Shown in pieces: positions 33,539-41,912 of a stretch of DNA of 64,000 bases. Position 1 is the first letter of the stretch, and the number at the start of each line of letters is the position of its first letter. The DNA is from Thermoplasmata archaeon (GTDB lineage: Archaea > Thermoplasmatota > Thermoplasmata > Lutacidiplasmatales > UBA184), in assembly GCA_021816865.1 (NCBI GenBank), contig JAKAWX010000006.1, forward strand, positions 1 to 64,000, given 5' to 3'. Below the pieces are notes generated by a model. The model had not been told where the DNA came from. It was given only the letters and a program-made list of their open reading frames with translations, and made no database searches. The position numbers and the translations under genes were made by a program.

Positions 33539-35143
33539 ATGGGAACCGTCGAGCATCCGAGGGTCCGGCCCGGAACGCTCGACGACCGCCTCTACCAGGC
33601 TCGGATCGCGGAGGGTGCGGTCGCGCACAACACCCTCGCGGTCCTGCCGACCGGCCTCGGGAAGACGGCGATCGCGCTCCGGGTGATCGCCGAGTTCCTC
33701 CTGCGACGGCCGACCGAGTCGGTCCTCTTCCTCGCCCCGACCCGGCCCCTGGTCGTCCAGCACGCCCGCGAGGTCGCCCGCTCGCTCTTCGCGCCCGAGC
33801 CGCTCACGCTCACGGGCGCGATCCCGCCCGACCGTCGCGCCGACCTCCTCCGTCCGCCGCAGGTCGTGGTCGCGACCCCCCAGGTGATCGCCAACGACCT
33901 CGCCGGCGGGGGGTTTCCGCTCGAGACGTTCTCCCTGCTCGTCTTTGACGAGGCCCACCGCGCGGTCGGCGACTACCCGTACGTGGTGATCGGGCGACGC
34001 AACCGCGAGGGCCCGAACGCTCGGGTCCTTGCCATGACCGCCTCCCCCGGCGGGAGCCGGGCGAAGATCCGCGAGGTATGGGCGAACCTCGGCATCGAGC
34101 GGTTCGAGTACCGCACGGAGCAGAGCCCGGACGTCCTCCCGTACGTCCACGGTATCGGTGTCGAGACCGTGACCGTCCCCGTCCCGCCCGAGGTCCGCCA
34201 CCTCGCGGTCCTCTTGCGCGCGGCCGTCCAGCGGCAGGTCGACGTGCTCCGCGAGCTCGACCTGCTGCCGGGCGGGGAGTCGGGACGGCGCGCGCTCCTC
34301 GAGGTCGGCGGCCGACTCCACCGGCGGATCGCGACGGAGCGTACCGCCCCGGGTTCGGGGACCGCGCTCTTGTGGAAGGCAGTCACCGCCCACGCGGCCG
34401 CAATGAAGGGCTACCACGCCCTCGAGCTGATCGAGAGCCAGGGCGTCGACTCCCTACGGGAGTACCTCGCGCGCCAGATCCCGGCGGAGGGGAAGCGGTG
34501 GACGCCGGCGCTGCGCGCGTTCCTGGGCGACCCGGACGTCGAGGAGGTGCGACGCCGCCTGGAACGGATCACGGTGGAGCACCCGAAGCTCGCGAAGGCG
34601 GTCGAGATCGTCCGCGCGGAATTCGGCCCGCGGCCCGGCGCGCGCGTCATCGTCTTCTCGCAGTACCGGGACACCGTCGACCGGCTCGTCGGCGAGCTCG
34701 AGCGGGGCGGGGGCGGGGCGGTCCGGCCCGCCCGGTTCGTTGGCCAGGCGAGCCACGGGGGCGACACGGGGCTCTCCCAGAAGGAGCAGGTCGCCGTCCT
34801 CGACCGATTCCGCGGCGGAGAGGTCAACTGCCTCGTCGCGACCTCCGTCGCGGAAGAGGGCCTCGACATCCCGGCGACCGACCTGGTCGTCTTCTACGAA
34901 CCGATCCCCGACGTGATCCGGACGATCCAGCGCCGGGGACGGACCGGCCGCGTCCGCACCGGCCGCGCCGTCGTCCTGGTCGCGGACGGAACGCGGGACG
35001 TCAGTCTCCATCGCTCGGCGTTCGCGCGCGAGCGTCGGATGCACGAGATGCTCGAAGAGGTCGAGTCCGAGGTCTCGAGGGGCATCGCCCCTCCGCCGCC
35101 CGCGCCGAAGCGCGTCCAGCGCGTGCTGAGCGAGTTCGACTAA
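33539..35143 (+). CDS. Hef/FANCM-type superfamily 2 helicase without nuclease domain
   Basis: 534 residues from the ATG at 33539; a GTG at 33509 is also in frame but sits almost on the promoter box. Walker A is LPTGLGKTAIALRV, then FLAPTRPLVVQHA (Ia), VFDEAHRAVGDYPYV (DEAH), AMTASPGG (III), VFSQYRDTVDRL (IV), SVAEEGLDIPATDLVVFYEPIP (V) and QRRGRTGRVR (VI). It matches the helicase half of archaeal Hef, which processes stalled forks. The XPF-like nuclease and HhH parts normally following are absent, the protein ending in a short basic Pro-rich tail. Confidence 0.88.
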   Translation: MGTVEHPRVRPGTLDDRLYQARIAEGAVAHNTLAVLPTGLGKTAIALRVIAEFLLRRPTESVLFLAPTRPLVVQHAREVARSLFAPEPLTLTGAIPPDRRADLLRPPQVVVATPQVIANDLAGGGFPLETFSLLVFDEAHRAVGDYPYVVIGRRNREGPNARVLAMTASPGGSRAKIREVWANLGIERFEYRTEQSPDVLPYVHGIGVETVTVPVPPEVRHLAVLLRAAVQRQVDVLRELDLLPGGESGRRALLEVGGRLHRRIATERTAPGSGTALLWKAVTAHAAAMKGYHALELIESQGVDSLREYLARQIPAEGKRWTPALRAFLGDPDVEEVRRRLERITVEHPKLAKAVEIVRAEFGPRPGARVIVFSQYRDTVDRLVGELERGGGGAVRPARFVGQASHGGDTGLSQKEQVAVLDRFRGGEVNCLVATSVAEEGLDIPATDLVVFYEPIPDVIRTIQRRGRTGRVRTGRAVVLVADGTRDVSLHRSAFARERRMHEMLEEVESEVSRGIAPPPPAPKRVQRVLSEFD

Positions 35144-35151
35144 CGGGCCCG

Positions 35152-35595
35152 CTAGCGGCCCGTGCTGCCGAACCCGCCACGGCGGGTAGGGGCCGGCGCG
35201 ACCGCCCCCGCGCGAAAGGCGGTCGGCACCTCCTCGACCAGGCGTACCTGGCCGATCCGGTCGCCGACCTCGATGCGGTAGCGGCCCTCGAAGAGGTACG
35301 TCAACGGCACCCGGACCTCGCCCGAGTAGTCGGAGTCGATCGTTCCGGGCGCGTTCACCATCAGGACGCCTTTGGAGCCGAGGCCGCTGCGGGGACGAAC
35401 CTCGAGGAAGGTGCCCGGAGGGCAGCGGACCTTGAGGGCGGTGCGCACGAGCGTGACCCGGCCGGGCTCGAGGTCGACCGCCTCCGCGCTCGCGAGGTCG
35501 AAACAAGCGGAACCCGCGGTCGCCCGCACCGGTAGCGCCGGCGGCCCGTCGCCGTCGGCCCGCTCGACCGTGACGGTACGCGCACGCCGGGGCAT
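35152..35595 (-). CDS. dut: dUTP diphosphatase (trimeric type)
   Basis: Hydrolyses dUTP to dUMP. The five motifs can be followed: ATAGSACFDLAS (1), RPRSGLGSKGV (2), NAPGTIDSDYSGEV (3, catalytic Asp), GDRIGQVRLV (4) and RRGGFGSTGR (5, the Phe/Gly arm that closes on the nucleotide). 147 residues. dCTP deaminases share the fold, but the complete motif 5 and the tyrosine-containing motif 3 favour dUTPase. It ends close to the convergent helicase gene. Confidence 0.92.
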   Translation of the reverse strand: MPRRARTVTVERADGDGPPALPVRATAGSACFDLASAEAVDLEPGRVTLVRTALKVRCPPGTFLEVRPRSGLGSKGVLMVNAPGTIDSDYSGEVRVPLTYLFEGRYRIEVGDRIGQVRLVEEVPTAFRAGAVAPAPTRRGGFGSTGR

Positions 35596-35620
35596 GGGGC
35601 ACCGGAACCCGGAGCTCTCT

Positions 35621-36370
35621 TTACGGTTCCCGGAGCGGTGGGGCCGCAGGCGCCGAGCCCTCCGTCGTGCCGGGGGCGGGACCGGAGCCTTCGATCGACA
35701 ACCATCGGGCGATGAGCCGGCCCTCCGCGCGGCGGAGGACCTTGCCGAGCGCCGGGGGACTTCGGCCGGACTGGCGCGCGAGCCGCGTCAGCGTGATCCG
35801 TCGGGGCACGGCGTAGTACCCGAGCACCCAGGCCCGTGCGACGAGCGTCGCCTGGAGCGGCGTGAGGGCCGGCGCGCCCTCTTCCGGTGCCTTCGGGTGG
35901 CCGCTGGCCCGCACGACCCGGTACGGGAACTCTTCGCGATCGAGGCGTTTGAGGACCCGCCGGAGCGCGCGCTCCTCGCCGTGGAACGACGCGGTCACCG
36001 TCTCGGGCGTGAGGCGGAACGGCGAGGTGGGGGAGATCTCCCCCCCCGCGAGCGCGAGCCAGTGACGCAGGCGCTCGGGGTTGCGCTGCCGGACGAGGAG
36101 GATGTAGTCGCGCGTCCGCGGCCGCCGCTCGACGAGCTCGAAGCTCTCGAGCCCGTAGATCGCCCGGATCCGGCGGGATTCCCGCTCGAGCTCCGTCGCG
36201 GTGCGCAGCGGCCCGCGGCTGCGCACCCTTAGGAGCTGGAGGCGCCAGCCCTGCTCGAGGCGCAGCGTCTCGAGGAGCTCGACCGCCTCGTACTTCTCGA
36301 ACAGCCCGGGCGGGATCACGCCGAGAAGCGCGAGGTCGTCCGTCCGGAACTCGAGCGTGACCGACTGCAC
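35621..36370 (-). CDS. HTH-10 (bacterio-opsin-activator-like) transcriptional regulator
   Basis: 249 residues. An N-terminal alpha/beta sensing region (1-175) is followed by a C-terminal helix-turn-helix with LTPLQATLVARAWVLGYYAVPRRITLTRLARQSGRSPPALGKVLRRAE, the hallmark of the Bat/HTH-10 group. The GTG at 36370 is chosen because a TATA-like GATATGAA lies 26 bases upstream; the open frame beyond is a shadow of the UbiD gene. The stimulus is unknown. Divergent from the ubiD-ubiA operon, so it may control quinone genes; that is inference. Confidence 0.85.
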   Translation of the reverse strand: MQSVTLEFRTDDLALLGVIPPGLFEKYEAVELLETLRLEQGWRLQLLRVRSRGPLRTATELERESRRIRAIYGLESFELVERRPRTRDYILLVRQRNPERLRHWLALAGGEISPTSPFRLTPETVTASFHGEERALRRVLKRLDREEFPYRVVRASGHPKAPEEGAPALTPLQATLVARAWVLGYYAVPRRITLTRLARQSGRSPPALGKVLRRAEGRLIARWLSIEGSGPAPGTTEGSAPAAPPLREP

Positions 36371-36390
36371 GGGAGGCGCCGAGCTTGGGT

Positions 36391-36400
36391 TCCGATATGA
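36391..36400 (-). promoter_or_regulatory. TATA box of the HTH-10 regulator gene
   Basis: TCATATCGGA on the minus strand, centred 26 bases before the GTG at 36370. Confidence 0.6.
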
Positions 36401-36487
36401 ACCTTTGGCGGCCGGGGCGGGAACCGGCCTAATGGGCGACCGCGGGCCCGGCGGGGACGCGGTCCGGGGGAGCGCGCCGCTCGTCCT

Positions 36488-36499
36488 GCGTTTAAGAAC
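36488..36499 (+). promoter_or_regulatory. TATA box of the ubiD-ubiA operon
   Basis: GCGTTTAAGAAC centred 27 bases before the UbiD ATG at 36521. Confidence 0.65.
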
Positions 36500-36520
36500 T
36501 CCCGACGCTCGGCGTACGGC

Positions 36521-38002
36521 ATGGCGTTCGACTCCCTCGGGGAGTTCCTCGGCGCCCTCGAGTCGGCGGGCGAGCTCGTCCGCGTGCGGACGCCGCTTTC
36601 GCGCGACCTCGAGATCACCGAGCTGACCCAGCGGGTCGTGCGGGCGCGGGGACCGGCCCTCCTCTTCGAGAACGTCCCGGGGGCATCGATGCCCCTCGTC
36701 ACGAACCTCTTCGGCACGCCGACGCGGATCGCCCGGGCACTCGGTGCGGAGTCGCTCGACGCGGTCGCCGACCGGATCGAGCGCCTCGTCCACCTGCGAC
36801 CCCCGTCGGGGATCCTCGGCGCCGTGCGCGACCTCTCGGGGACGATCGAGACCCTCTCCACCCTCCGATCGCTCGCGCCGAAGCGGGTGCGCTCGGCGCC
36901 GTGCCAGGAGGTCGAGGAGACGACGGTCGACCTCGACCGGTTGCCGATCCTCAAGTGCTGGCCCCACGACGGCGGCCGGACGATCACGCTCCCGGTCGTG
37001 ATCACGAAGGACCCCGACACGGGCGAGCCGCACACGGGGATCTACCGCCTCCAGCAGTACGGGCCCGAGACCCTCGGCATGCACTTCCAGGTCCACCGGA
37101 TCGGAGCGAACAACTACCGCAAGTGGGCCGCCCGTGGCGAGAAGATGCCCGTCGCGGCCGTGATCGGCGCCGATCCGGCGACCGTCTTCTCGGGGCTCTC
37201 CCCGGTGCCCGAGGGGATCTCGAACTTCGTCTTCTCGGGGTTCCTGCGCGGCGCGCCGGTCCCCCTCGTGCCCGCGCGCTCGATCGACCTCGAGGTCCCG
37301 GCGAACGCCGAGATCGTGCTCGAGGGGTACGTCGACCCGACCGAGCGTCGGGTCGAGGGCCCGTTCGGCGACCACACCGGTTACTACTCGACCCCCGAAC
37401 CGTTCCCGGTCTTCCGCGTCACGCGCGTCACGCGCCGCGAGCGGCCCGTCTACCTCACGACGGTGACCGGAAAGCCTCCGACCGAGGACGCCGTGCTCGG
37501 CAAGGCGGTCGAACGGGTCTTCGCGCCGGTGATCCGGCTCGTCCTCCCCGAAGTCGTCGACATGAACCTCCCGATGGAGGGACTGTTCATCAACGTCGGG
37601 ATCGTCTCGATCCGCAAGGCCTACCCCGACCACCCCCGCAAGGTGATGCATTCGCTCTGGGGCCTTGGCCAGATGATGTTCGTGCGCTACCTCATCGTCG
37701 TCGACGAGGACGTGGACGTGCACGACCTCCGCGAGGTCCTCTACCGCGTCGGCCTGCAGGCCGACCCGGAGCGGGACCTCGAGCTCTCGCACGGACCGGT
37801 CGACCAGCTGTCGATCTCGAACCCGGTCCCGAACCTCGGCGCCAAGATCGGCCTCGACGCGACCCGCAAACGGCCCGAGGACGGCTTCCCTCGCCCGTGG
37901 CCCGAGGAGATCCGGCCGGACCCGACGGCGGTCGCGCGCGTCGAGCGGGCGTGCCGGGAGGACCCCGTCCTCGCCCGACTCTTCGGCCGGTCGGGCTCGT
38001 GA
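36521..38002 (+). CDS. ubiD: UbiD-family decarboxylase
   Basis: Prenyl-FMN-dependent decarboxylase, 493 residues. The start FDSLGEFLGALESAGELVRV, the central CWPHDGGRTITLPVVITKDPDTG, the HTGIYRLQQYGPETLGMHFQ segment with the cofactor-contact residues, and VVIGADPAT are typical. A conserved Glu-Arg region (VLEGYVDPTERRVEGPFGDHTGYY) includes the acid/base glutamate. It overlaps a UbiA prenyltransferase by 4 bases. In menaquinone-making prokaryotes this pair serves decarboxylation and prenylation of the naphthoate ring, possibly the futalosine-pathway MqnL step. UbiX must be elsewhere. Confidence 0.93.
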   Translation: MAFDSLGEFLGALESAGELVRVRTPLSRDLEITELTQRVVRARGPALLFENVPGASMPLVTNLFGTPTRIARALGAESLDAVADRIERLVHLRPPSGILGAVRDLSGTIETLSTLRSLAPKRVRSAPCQEVEETTVDLDRLPILKCWPHDGGRTITLPVVITKDPDTGEPHTGIYRLQQYGPETLGMHFQVHRIGANNYRKWAARGEKMPVAAVIGADPATVFSGLSPVPEGISNFVFSGFLRGAPVPLVPARSIDLEVPANAEIVLEGYVDPTERRVEGPFGDHTGYYSTPEPFPVFRVTRVTRRERPVYLTTVTGKPPTEDAVLGKAVERVFAPVIRLVLPEVVDMNLPMEGLFINVGIVSIRKAYPDHPRKVMHSLWGLGQMMFVRYLIVVDEDVDVHDLREVLYRVGLQADPERDLELSHGPVDQLSISNPVPNLGAKIGLDATRKRPEDGFPRPWPEEIRPDPTAVARVERACREDPVLARLFGRSGS

Positions 38003-38889
38003 ACGCGCCCGCCGTTCCGTCGGGCGGTTCGGCCCGCGACCTCGGCCGGTTCCTCGAGATCCAGAACCTCGGTCTCAACCTGCCGTTCGCGCTCGCCTTC
38101 CTCGTCCTCGCGGCCCGGGGACTGCCTGCCCCGGTCACCGTGGCCCTGGTCGTGGTCGCGTTCGTCGCGGCGCGCAACGCGGGCCACAGCTTCAACCGCT
38201 ACGTCGACCGCCGGCTCGACGCCGCGAACCCCCGGACCGAGCGACGCGCGCTCGTCACGGGGCGGTTCGCCCCCGGGTTCGCCCTCGCGTTCGCGGCGGC
38301 GAACGCGGCGCTCCTCGTCGTCGCGGCGTACCTGCTCAACCCGCTCGCCTTCCTGCTCGCCCCGGTCGCCCTCGCGATCGTGCTCGGCTACAGCTACACG
38401 AAGCGGGTCACCCCGTTCACGACCGCGTTCCTCGGCCTGGTCGAGGCCGTGACGCCGGCGGCCGTCTACATCGCCGTCCGCGGGACCCTGCCGCTCGACG
38501 CGCTCTGGGCGGTCGGGGGCCTCCTCGCCTGGGGGACCGCGTTCGAGACGGTCCACAGCCTCGGCGACGTCGAGAGCGACCGCGCGCTCGGCCTCTTCTC
38601 CGTGCCGGTACGGTTCGGCGTCCGCGCCTCCGTGCGTCTCGTTCCTGTCCTGCACGCGACCGCTCTCCTCCTCCTCGCCGTCTACGGGTTCGCGATCCAC
38701 CTTGACGTCGCCTACTTCGCGGCGCTCCTCGTGATCGCCGGGCTCGCGGCGTGGACCGACCGGGAGTTCGCGCGGCGGCCGACCGTCGCGCGGATCCCGT
38801 TCGAACGGCACTTCGCACTCGGCGCGATCTACCTGCTCGGTGTCCTGCTCGCGGTGTTCGCGCCGCTCGGGATCGCCGGGCTCCCCTGA
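37999..38889 (+). CDS. ubiA: UbiA-family prenyltransferase (quinone synthesis)
   Basis: Integral membrane prenyltransferase with about eight hydrophobic helices in 296 residues. The first Asp-rich motif is NAGHSFNRYVDRRLDAANPRT and the second is SLGDVESDRALGL; these bind the Mg-diphosphate of the prenyl donor. The GTG at 37999 overlaps the ubiD stop (GTGA), so translation is probably coupled. MqnP-type (menaquinone) function is favoured by the UbiD neighbour; a heme O or lipid-type UbiA is less likely. Confidence 0.9.
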   Translation: MNAPAVPSGGSARDLGRFLEIQNLGLNLPFALAFLVLAARGLPAPVTVALVVVAFVAARNAGHSFNRYVDRRLDAANPRTERRALVTGRFAPGFALAFAAANAALLVVAAYLLNPLAFLLAPVALAIVLGYSYTKRVTPFTTAFLGLVEAVTPAAVYIAVRGTLPLDALWAVGGLLAWGTAFETVHSLGDVESDRALGLFSVPVRFGVRASVRLVPVLHATALLLLAVYGFAIHLDVAYFAALLVIAGLAAWTDREFARRPTVARIPFERHFALGAIYLLGVLLAVFAPLGIAGLP

Positions 38890-39135
38890 CGCTTCGACCG
38901 GCGGGGGCGACCCGCAGGGCCCGGGTCCCGTCCGTCCCCGAAGCGGGGGCGACCGGCGGGCGCGGCTACGGTCTCTGTTCCGGCGACTCGGAGGGCCGCC
39001 GAGGTGAGATCGCCCGCCCTCCGGGCGGGACGCTCGGGCCGGGCGGCCGCGTCGCCGTCCCGGAGGAGCGGGAAAGGCCGTGCGAGCGCGAGGGGCGAAC
39101 TAAAGAGCGGAGCCGCGAACGGGGCGATCGAGACC

Positions 39136-39492
39136 ATGCCGCAGGTGATGATCGGCCTGTCGAACCGCGATGCCCGGACCACGAACGAGGTATGGCGCCT
39201 CGCGAAGCGTCACCTGAACCCCGCCGTGCGCCGTCGCATCGGCTGGCGCGGGCGGTCGAGCTTTTTGCGCGAGCTCTTGCTCTACGGGTTCGAGAAGGCG
39301 AGCGCGGACCCGGCCGCGTTCCTCCAAGAGGTGCGGGACACCCACGACCCGCTCTTCGGCCGGCGCGGCCGTACGGAGGCGGGAGCCGAACGTCGCGAGT
39401 CGATGGCCCGGGCGTGGGAGACGTTCTTCTCCTCCGCGGTCCCCGACGGGCGCCGACGTCGATCCTCGTCGAAGTCGGCCGCCGAGGAGTGA
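39136..39492 (+). CDS. Small basic protein, unknown function
   Basis: 118 residues, Arg- and Ser-rich. The N-terminal half (MIGLSNRDARTTNEVWRLAKRHLNP and SSFLRELLLYGFEKA) could form two or three helices. The C-terminal quarter is low-complexity and basic (GRRRRSSSKSAAEE), which suggests nucleic-acid binding, but no family is recognised. The ATG at 39136 is chosen because a TATA-like GAACTAAAGAG (about 39097-39107) lies some 33 bases before it; a start at 39148 is also possible. It precedes arcS by 25 bases and may be co-transcribed. Confidence 0.6.
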   Translation: MPQVMIGLSNRDARTTNEVWRLAKRHLNPAVRRRIGWRGRSSFLRELLLYGFEKASADPAAFLQEVRDTHDPLFGRRGRTEAGAERRESMARAWETFFSSAVPDGRRRRSSSKSAAEE

Positions 39493-39517
39493 CGCCCTCC
39501 CGACCGGCGAGGCGACG

Positions 39518-41383
39518 ATGGCACGCACGCTCGAGCGGCTCGACGGCCTCGCCCTGCTGGGGGGCGCGTCGGTCGGACGGCTTCGCTTCCCGACCCCGGG
39601 ACTCCTCGAGAGCCGGCGTTCGGGCGAGGCGGGTCCGGGCCCGTACCTGAGGTCCGCGCCCGCCCCTGCGGGCACGCGTCGGTTGCTTCTCGGGGACGGG
39701 GAGAACGAGCTCGACCTCGCGTTCCCGATCCTCGCTCCCGAGATCGGCGGTGCGGGGACCGGCATCCACTCCGCGGGCTCCGGGGCGCTTCACCTGCACG
39801 CGCCGCTCGACCCCGAGGCCCTCGCTGGGGCGCGGGCCGAGCGGCCCGAGCTCCTCGTGCTCGGCAACGCCCGCACGCTCTACGCCGACGGGCGCGCGTT
39901 CGTCGAGGCCCTCTCCGCGATACGGGAGGGGTTCGGCGCGGGCCCGGTCCTGTGGGCGCCCCGCACCGCGCTCCCGCACCGGGTGGCCCTCCTCTTCTAC
40001 CTCGGGATCGACTTCATCGATACCACCGAGGGTCGGCGCGCCGCGGTCGACGGGACGTACCTCGACCCGGTCCTCGGCCCGCTCCCGGCCTCCGCGGCCC
40101 GCTCCCGGGAGAGGTGCCCGTGCGACGGCTGCCGGGACCCCGCGTCCCTCGACCTCGACGCGCACGCGCGCCACGCCTATCGGTCCGCGGTCGCCGAGGC
40201 CCGGTTCGCGGCGGCGTCGGGCCGGCTGCGCGAGCTGGTCGAATCGCGGGCCGTGGCAGAACCGGCGATGGCGGAACTCCTGCGCTACGCCGACCGCGAC
40301 CTCGCCTCCCTGCTCGACGAGCGCACCCCCGTGACCGGCGGGGAAAGCCGCAACTACGTGCTGCTCGAGTCGCACCGGCGGCCCGAGATGGCCCGGTTCC
40401 GCCGTCGCCTCCTCGAGCGGTACCGCCCTCCCGCGGCGAAGACCGTCCTCGCTCTCGTGCCCTGCTCCCGGACCAAGCCGTACCGGGCGTCACGCAGCCA
40501 CCGCCGTTTCCGCACCGCCTTCGAGGAGCTTCGGCACGTCGAGCGCCTCCACGTCGTCTCGGTGAGCTCGCCGATCGGGCTCGTGCCGCAGGAGCTCGAG
40601 GACGTTCCGCCCGCCCGGCACTACGATATCCCGGTCACCGGCGAGTGGCAGGAGAACGAGCGCCGCTACGTCCTCGAGGCGCTCGGCCACCTTCTGGCCC
40701 AGGGGTCGTACCGGACGGTCGTCGTCCACCTGGACCCCGGGGAGTACGGATTCCTCAAGCCCCTCCTCTCCGACCCCGAGCGGCACGTCTGGACCCTTCG
40801 GGGGGACCGGACCACGAGCCCCGAAGCGATCGCGTCCCTGCGCGCGGCTGTCACGCGCGCCCTCGAGCGCGAGACGCCGGTCCCCGGCGGCCCGCTCGCC
40901 GTCGTTCGGCAGGAGCTCGCGGAGGTCGCCGCCGTACAGTTCGGCCGGGGCGTCGCCGAGCGACTGTTCGCGCCGCCGGCCCGCCTCGCGGGCCGCCCGT
41001 GGTTCCAGCGCCTGACGGACGGGACGGCGGACCTCGCCACGCTCCGCGAGGAGCGCGGTCTCTTCCAGCTGACCGTTCGGGGAGCCCGGCGCCTTTTGCC
41101 CGACCCGCCGCTCTCGGTGGAGATCGATGCCGGGGTCTCCCTCGAGGGGGACCTCTTCGTGCCGGGCGTGCGCTCCGCCGACCCGGCGATCCGCGCCGGG
41201 GACGCGGTAGTGCTGCTCCGCTCGGGGGAGCTCGCCGGGGTCGGCGAGGCGGCGCTGCCCGGCCGGCTGATGACCGAGCTCGGCCGCGGGCTCGCGGTCT
41301 CGGTACGTCATCGGGTCCACGCCTCGACCGACACGGCCATGACCGAGGACGGGCCTCCGCCTACCCTGGGGCCGGTCGTCTAG
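39518..41383 (+). CDS. arcS: Archaeosine synthase (ArcS, TgtA2-type)
   Basis: Converts preQ0 at G15 of archaeal tRNA towards archaeosine. The N-terminal half retains a TGT-like fold (LELVLGNARTLYADGRAFVEAL region, GIDFIDTTEGRRAAVDGTYL and a zinc-type CPCDGCRDP). The middle has the PCSRTKPYRASRSHRRFR motif peculiar to ArcS. The C terminus is a PUA domain (VEIDAGVSLEGDLFVPGVRSADPAIRAGDAVVLL). 621 residues. Its last five codons and stop form the 5' acceptor arm and D stem of the tRNA-Val gene. The catalytic TGT aspartates seem absent, as expected for TgtA2. Confidence 0.9.
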   Translation: MARTLERLDGLALLGGASVGRLRFPTPGLLESRRSGEAGPGPYLRSAPAPAGTRRLLLGDGENELDLAFPILAPEIGGAGTGIHSAGSGALHLHAPLDPEALAGARAERPELLVLGNARTLYADGRAFVEALSAIREGFGAGPVLWAPRTALPHRVALLFYLGIDFIDTTEGRRAAVDGTYLDPVLGPLPASAARSRERCPCDGCRDPASLDLDAHARHAYRSAVAEARFAAASGRLRELVESRAVAEPAMAELLRYADRDLASLLDERTPVTGGESRNYVLLESHRRPEMARFRRRLLERYRPPAAKTVLALVPCSRTKPYRASRSHRRFRTAFEELRHVERLHVVSVSSPIGLVPQELEDVPPARHYDIPVTGEWQENERRYVLEALGHLLAQGSYRTVVVHLDPGEYGFLKPLLSDPERHVWTLRGDRTTSPEAIASLRAAVTRALERETPVPGGPLAVVRQELAEVAAVQFGRGVAERLFAPPARLAGRPWFQRLTDGTADLATLREERGLFQLTVRGARRLLPDPPLSVEIDAGVSLEGDLFVPGVRSADPAIRAGDAVVLLRSGELAGVGEAALPGRLMTELGRGLAVSVRHRVHASTDTAMTEDGPPPTLGPVV

Positions 41384-41441
41384 CGGTGAGGACGCCGCGC
41401 TTACAACGCGGAGATCGGCGGTTCGAATCCGCCCCGGCCCA
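41369..41441 (+). tRNA. tRNA-Val (anticodon TAC)
   Basis: Cloverleaf of 73 bases: acceptor GGGCCGG/CCGGCCC with discriminator A, D stem GTCT/GGAC, anticodon stem CCGCG/CGCGG around CTTACAA (U33 then UAC), variable loop AGATC and T arm GGCGG-TTCGAAT-CCGCC. G15 is present. It begins 15 bases inside the arcS reading frame, whose TAG stop lies in the D stem (GTCTAG). No intron, CCA not encoded. Confidence 0.95.
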
Positions 41442-41507
41442 CATCGCCCGGGCGCTATGTTACGGAGGCTTCCAGCCGAGCCCACCCCCACGCCAAGACC
41501 CGCCCCA

Positions 41508-41912
41508 TCAGGTCCCGCCCGCCAGGAGGGCCGTCTTCAATCGAGCCAGCGCCCTTCCCCCGTGCCCGTTCTCAAGCGGCAGTCCGTCTCGGAGCCGCTT
41601 CTTCCACCGCTTGACGGTCGCCCACGGCAGCCCCACCCGTCGTGCTTCGGCGCGGCCCATCGCGAGCAGGCGGCGTTTCCAGTCGATGAAGACGGCGGGG
41701 TCAGCGGCAGCGGTCTTACCAACTTTCAGGCGGGCGGCGAGCTTCGTCCCTTCCTTGCCGAGGCCAACGAGGGACGACTTCCGAACGAGGATGTGGCGGC
41801 TGACCGTTCGACCCTCGCCGTCAAAGAGACACCCGGGATCTTGGTTCCGAGCGGACCCCTCCCAGACGGGCCTCCCAAGACCGCGGCCGGGGTAGCTGCC
41901 CGGGTTCCGCAC
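41508..41912 (-). CDS. Hypothetical protein with HTH-like C terminus
   Basis: Up to 134 residues. The first about 35 (MRNPGSYPGRGLG...) look non-coding, and the real start may be further in, before RHILVRKSSLVGLGKEG. The C-terminal half, DPAVFIDWKRRLLAMGRAEARRVGLPWATVKRWKKRLRDGLPL, reads as a helix-turn-helix with the recognition helix in LPWATVKRWKKRL, followed by a Leu/Ala-rich helix. Codons are less strictly GC3 than in neighbours. It sits between tRNA-Val and a transporter, an AT-richer patch that could be a remnant of a mobile element, although no integrase or repeat is visible. Confidence 0.5.
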   Translation of the reverse strand: MRNPGSYPGRGLGRPVWEGSARNQDPGCLFDGEGRTVSRHILVRKSSLVGLGKEGTKLAARLKVGKTAAADPAVFIDWKRRLLAMGRAEARRVGLPWATVKRWKKRLRDGLPLENGHGGRALARLKTALLAGGT

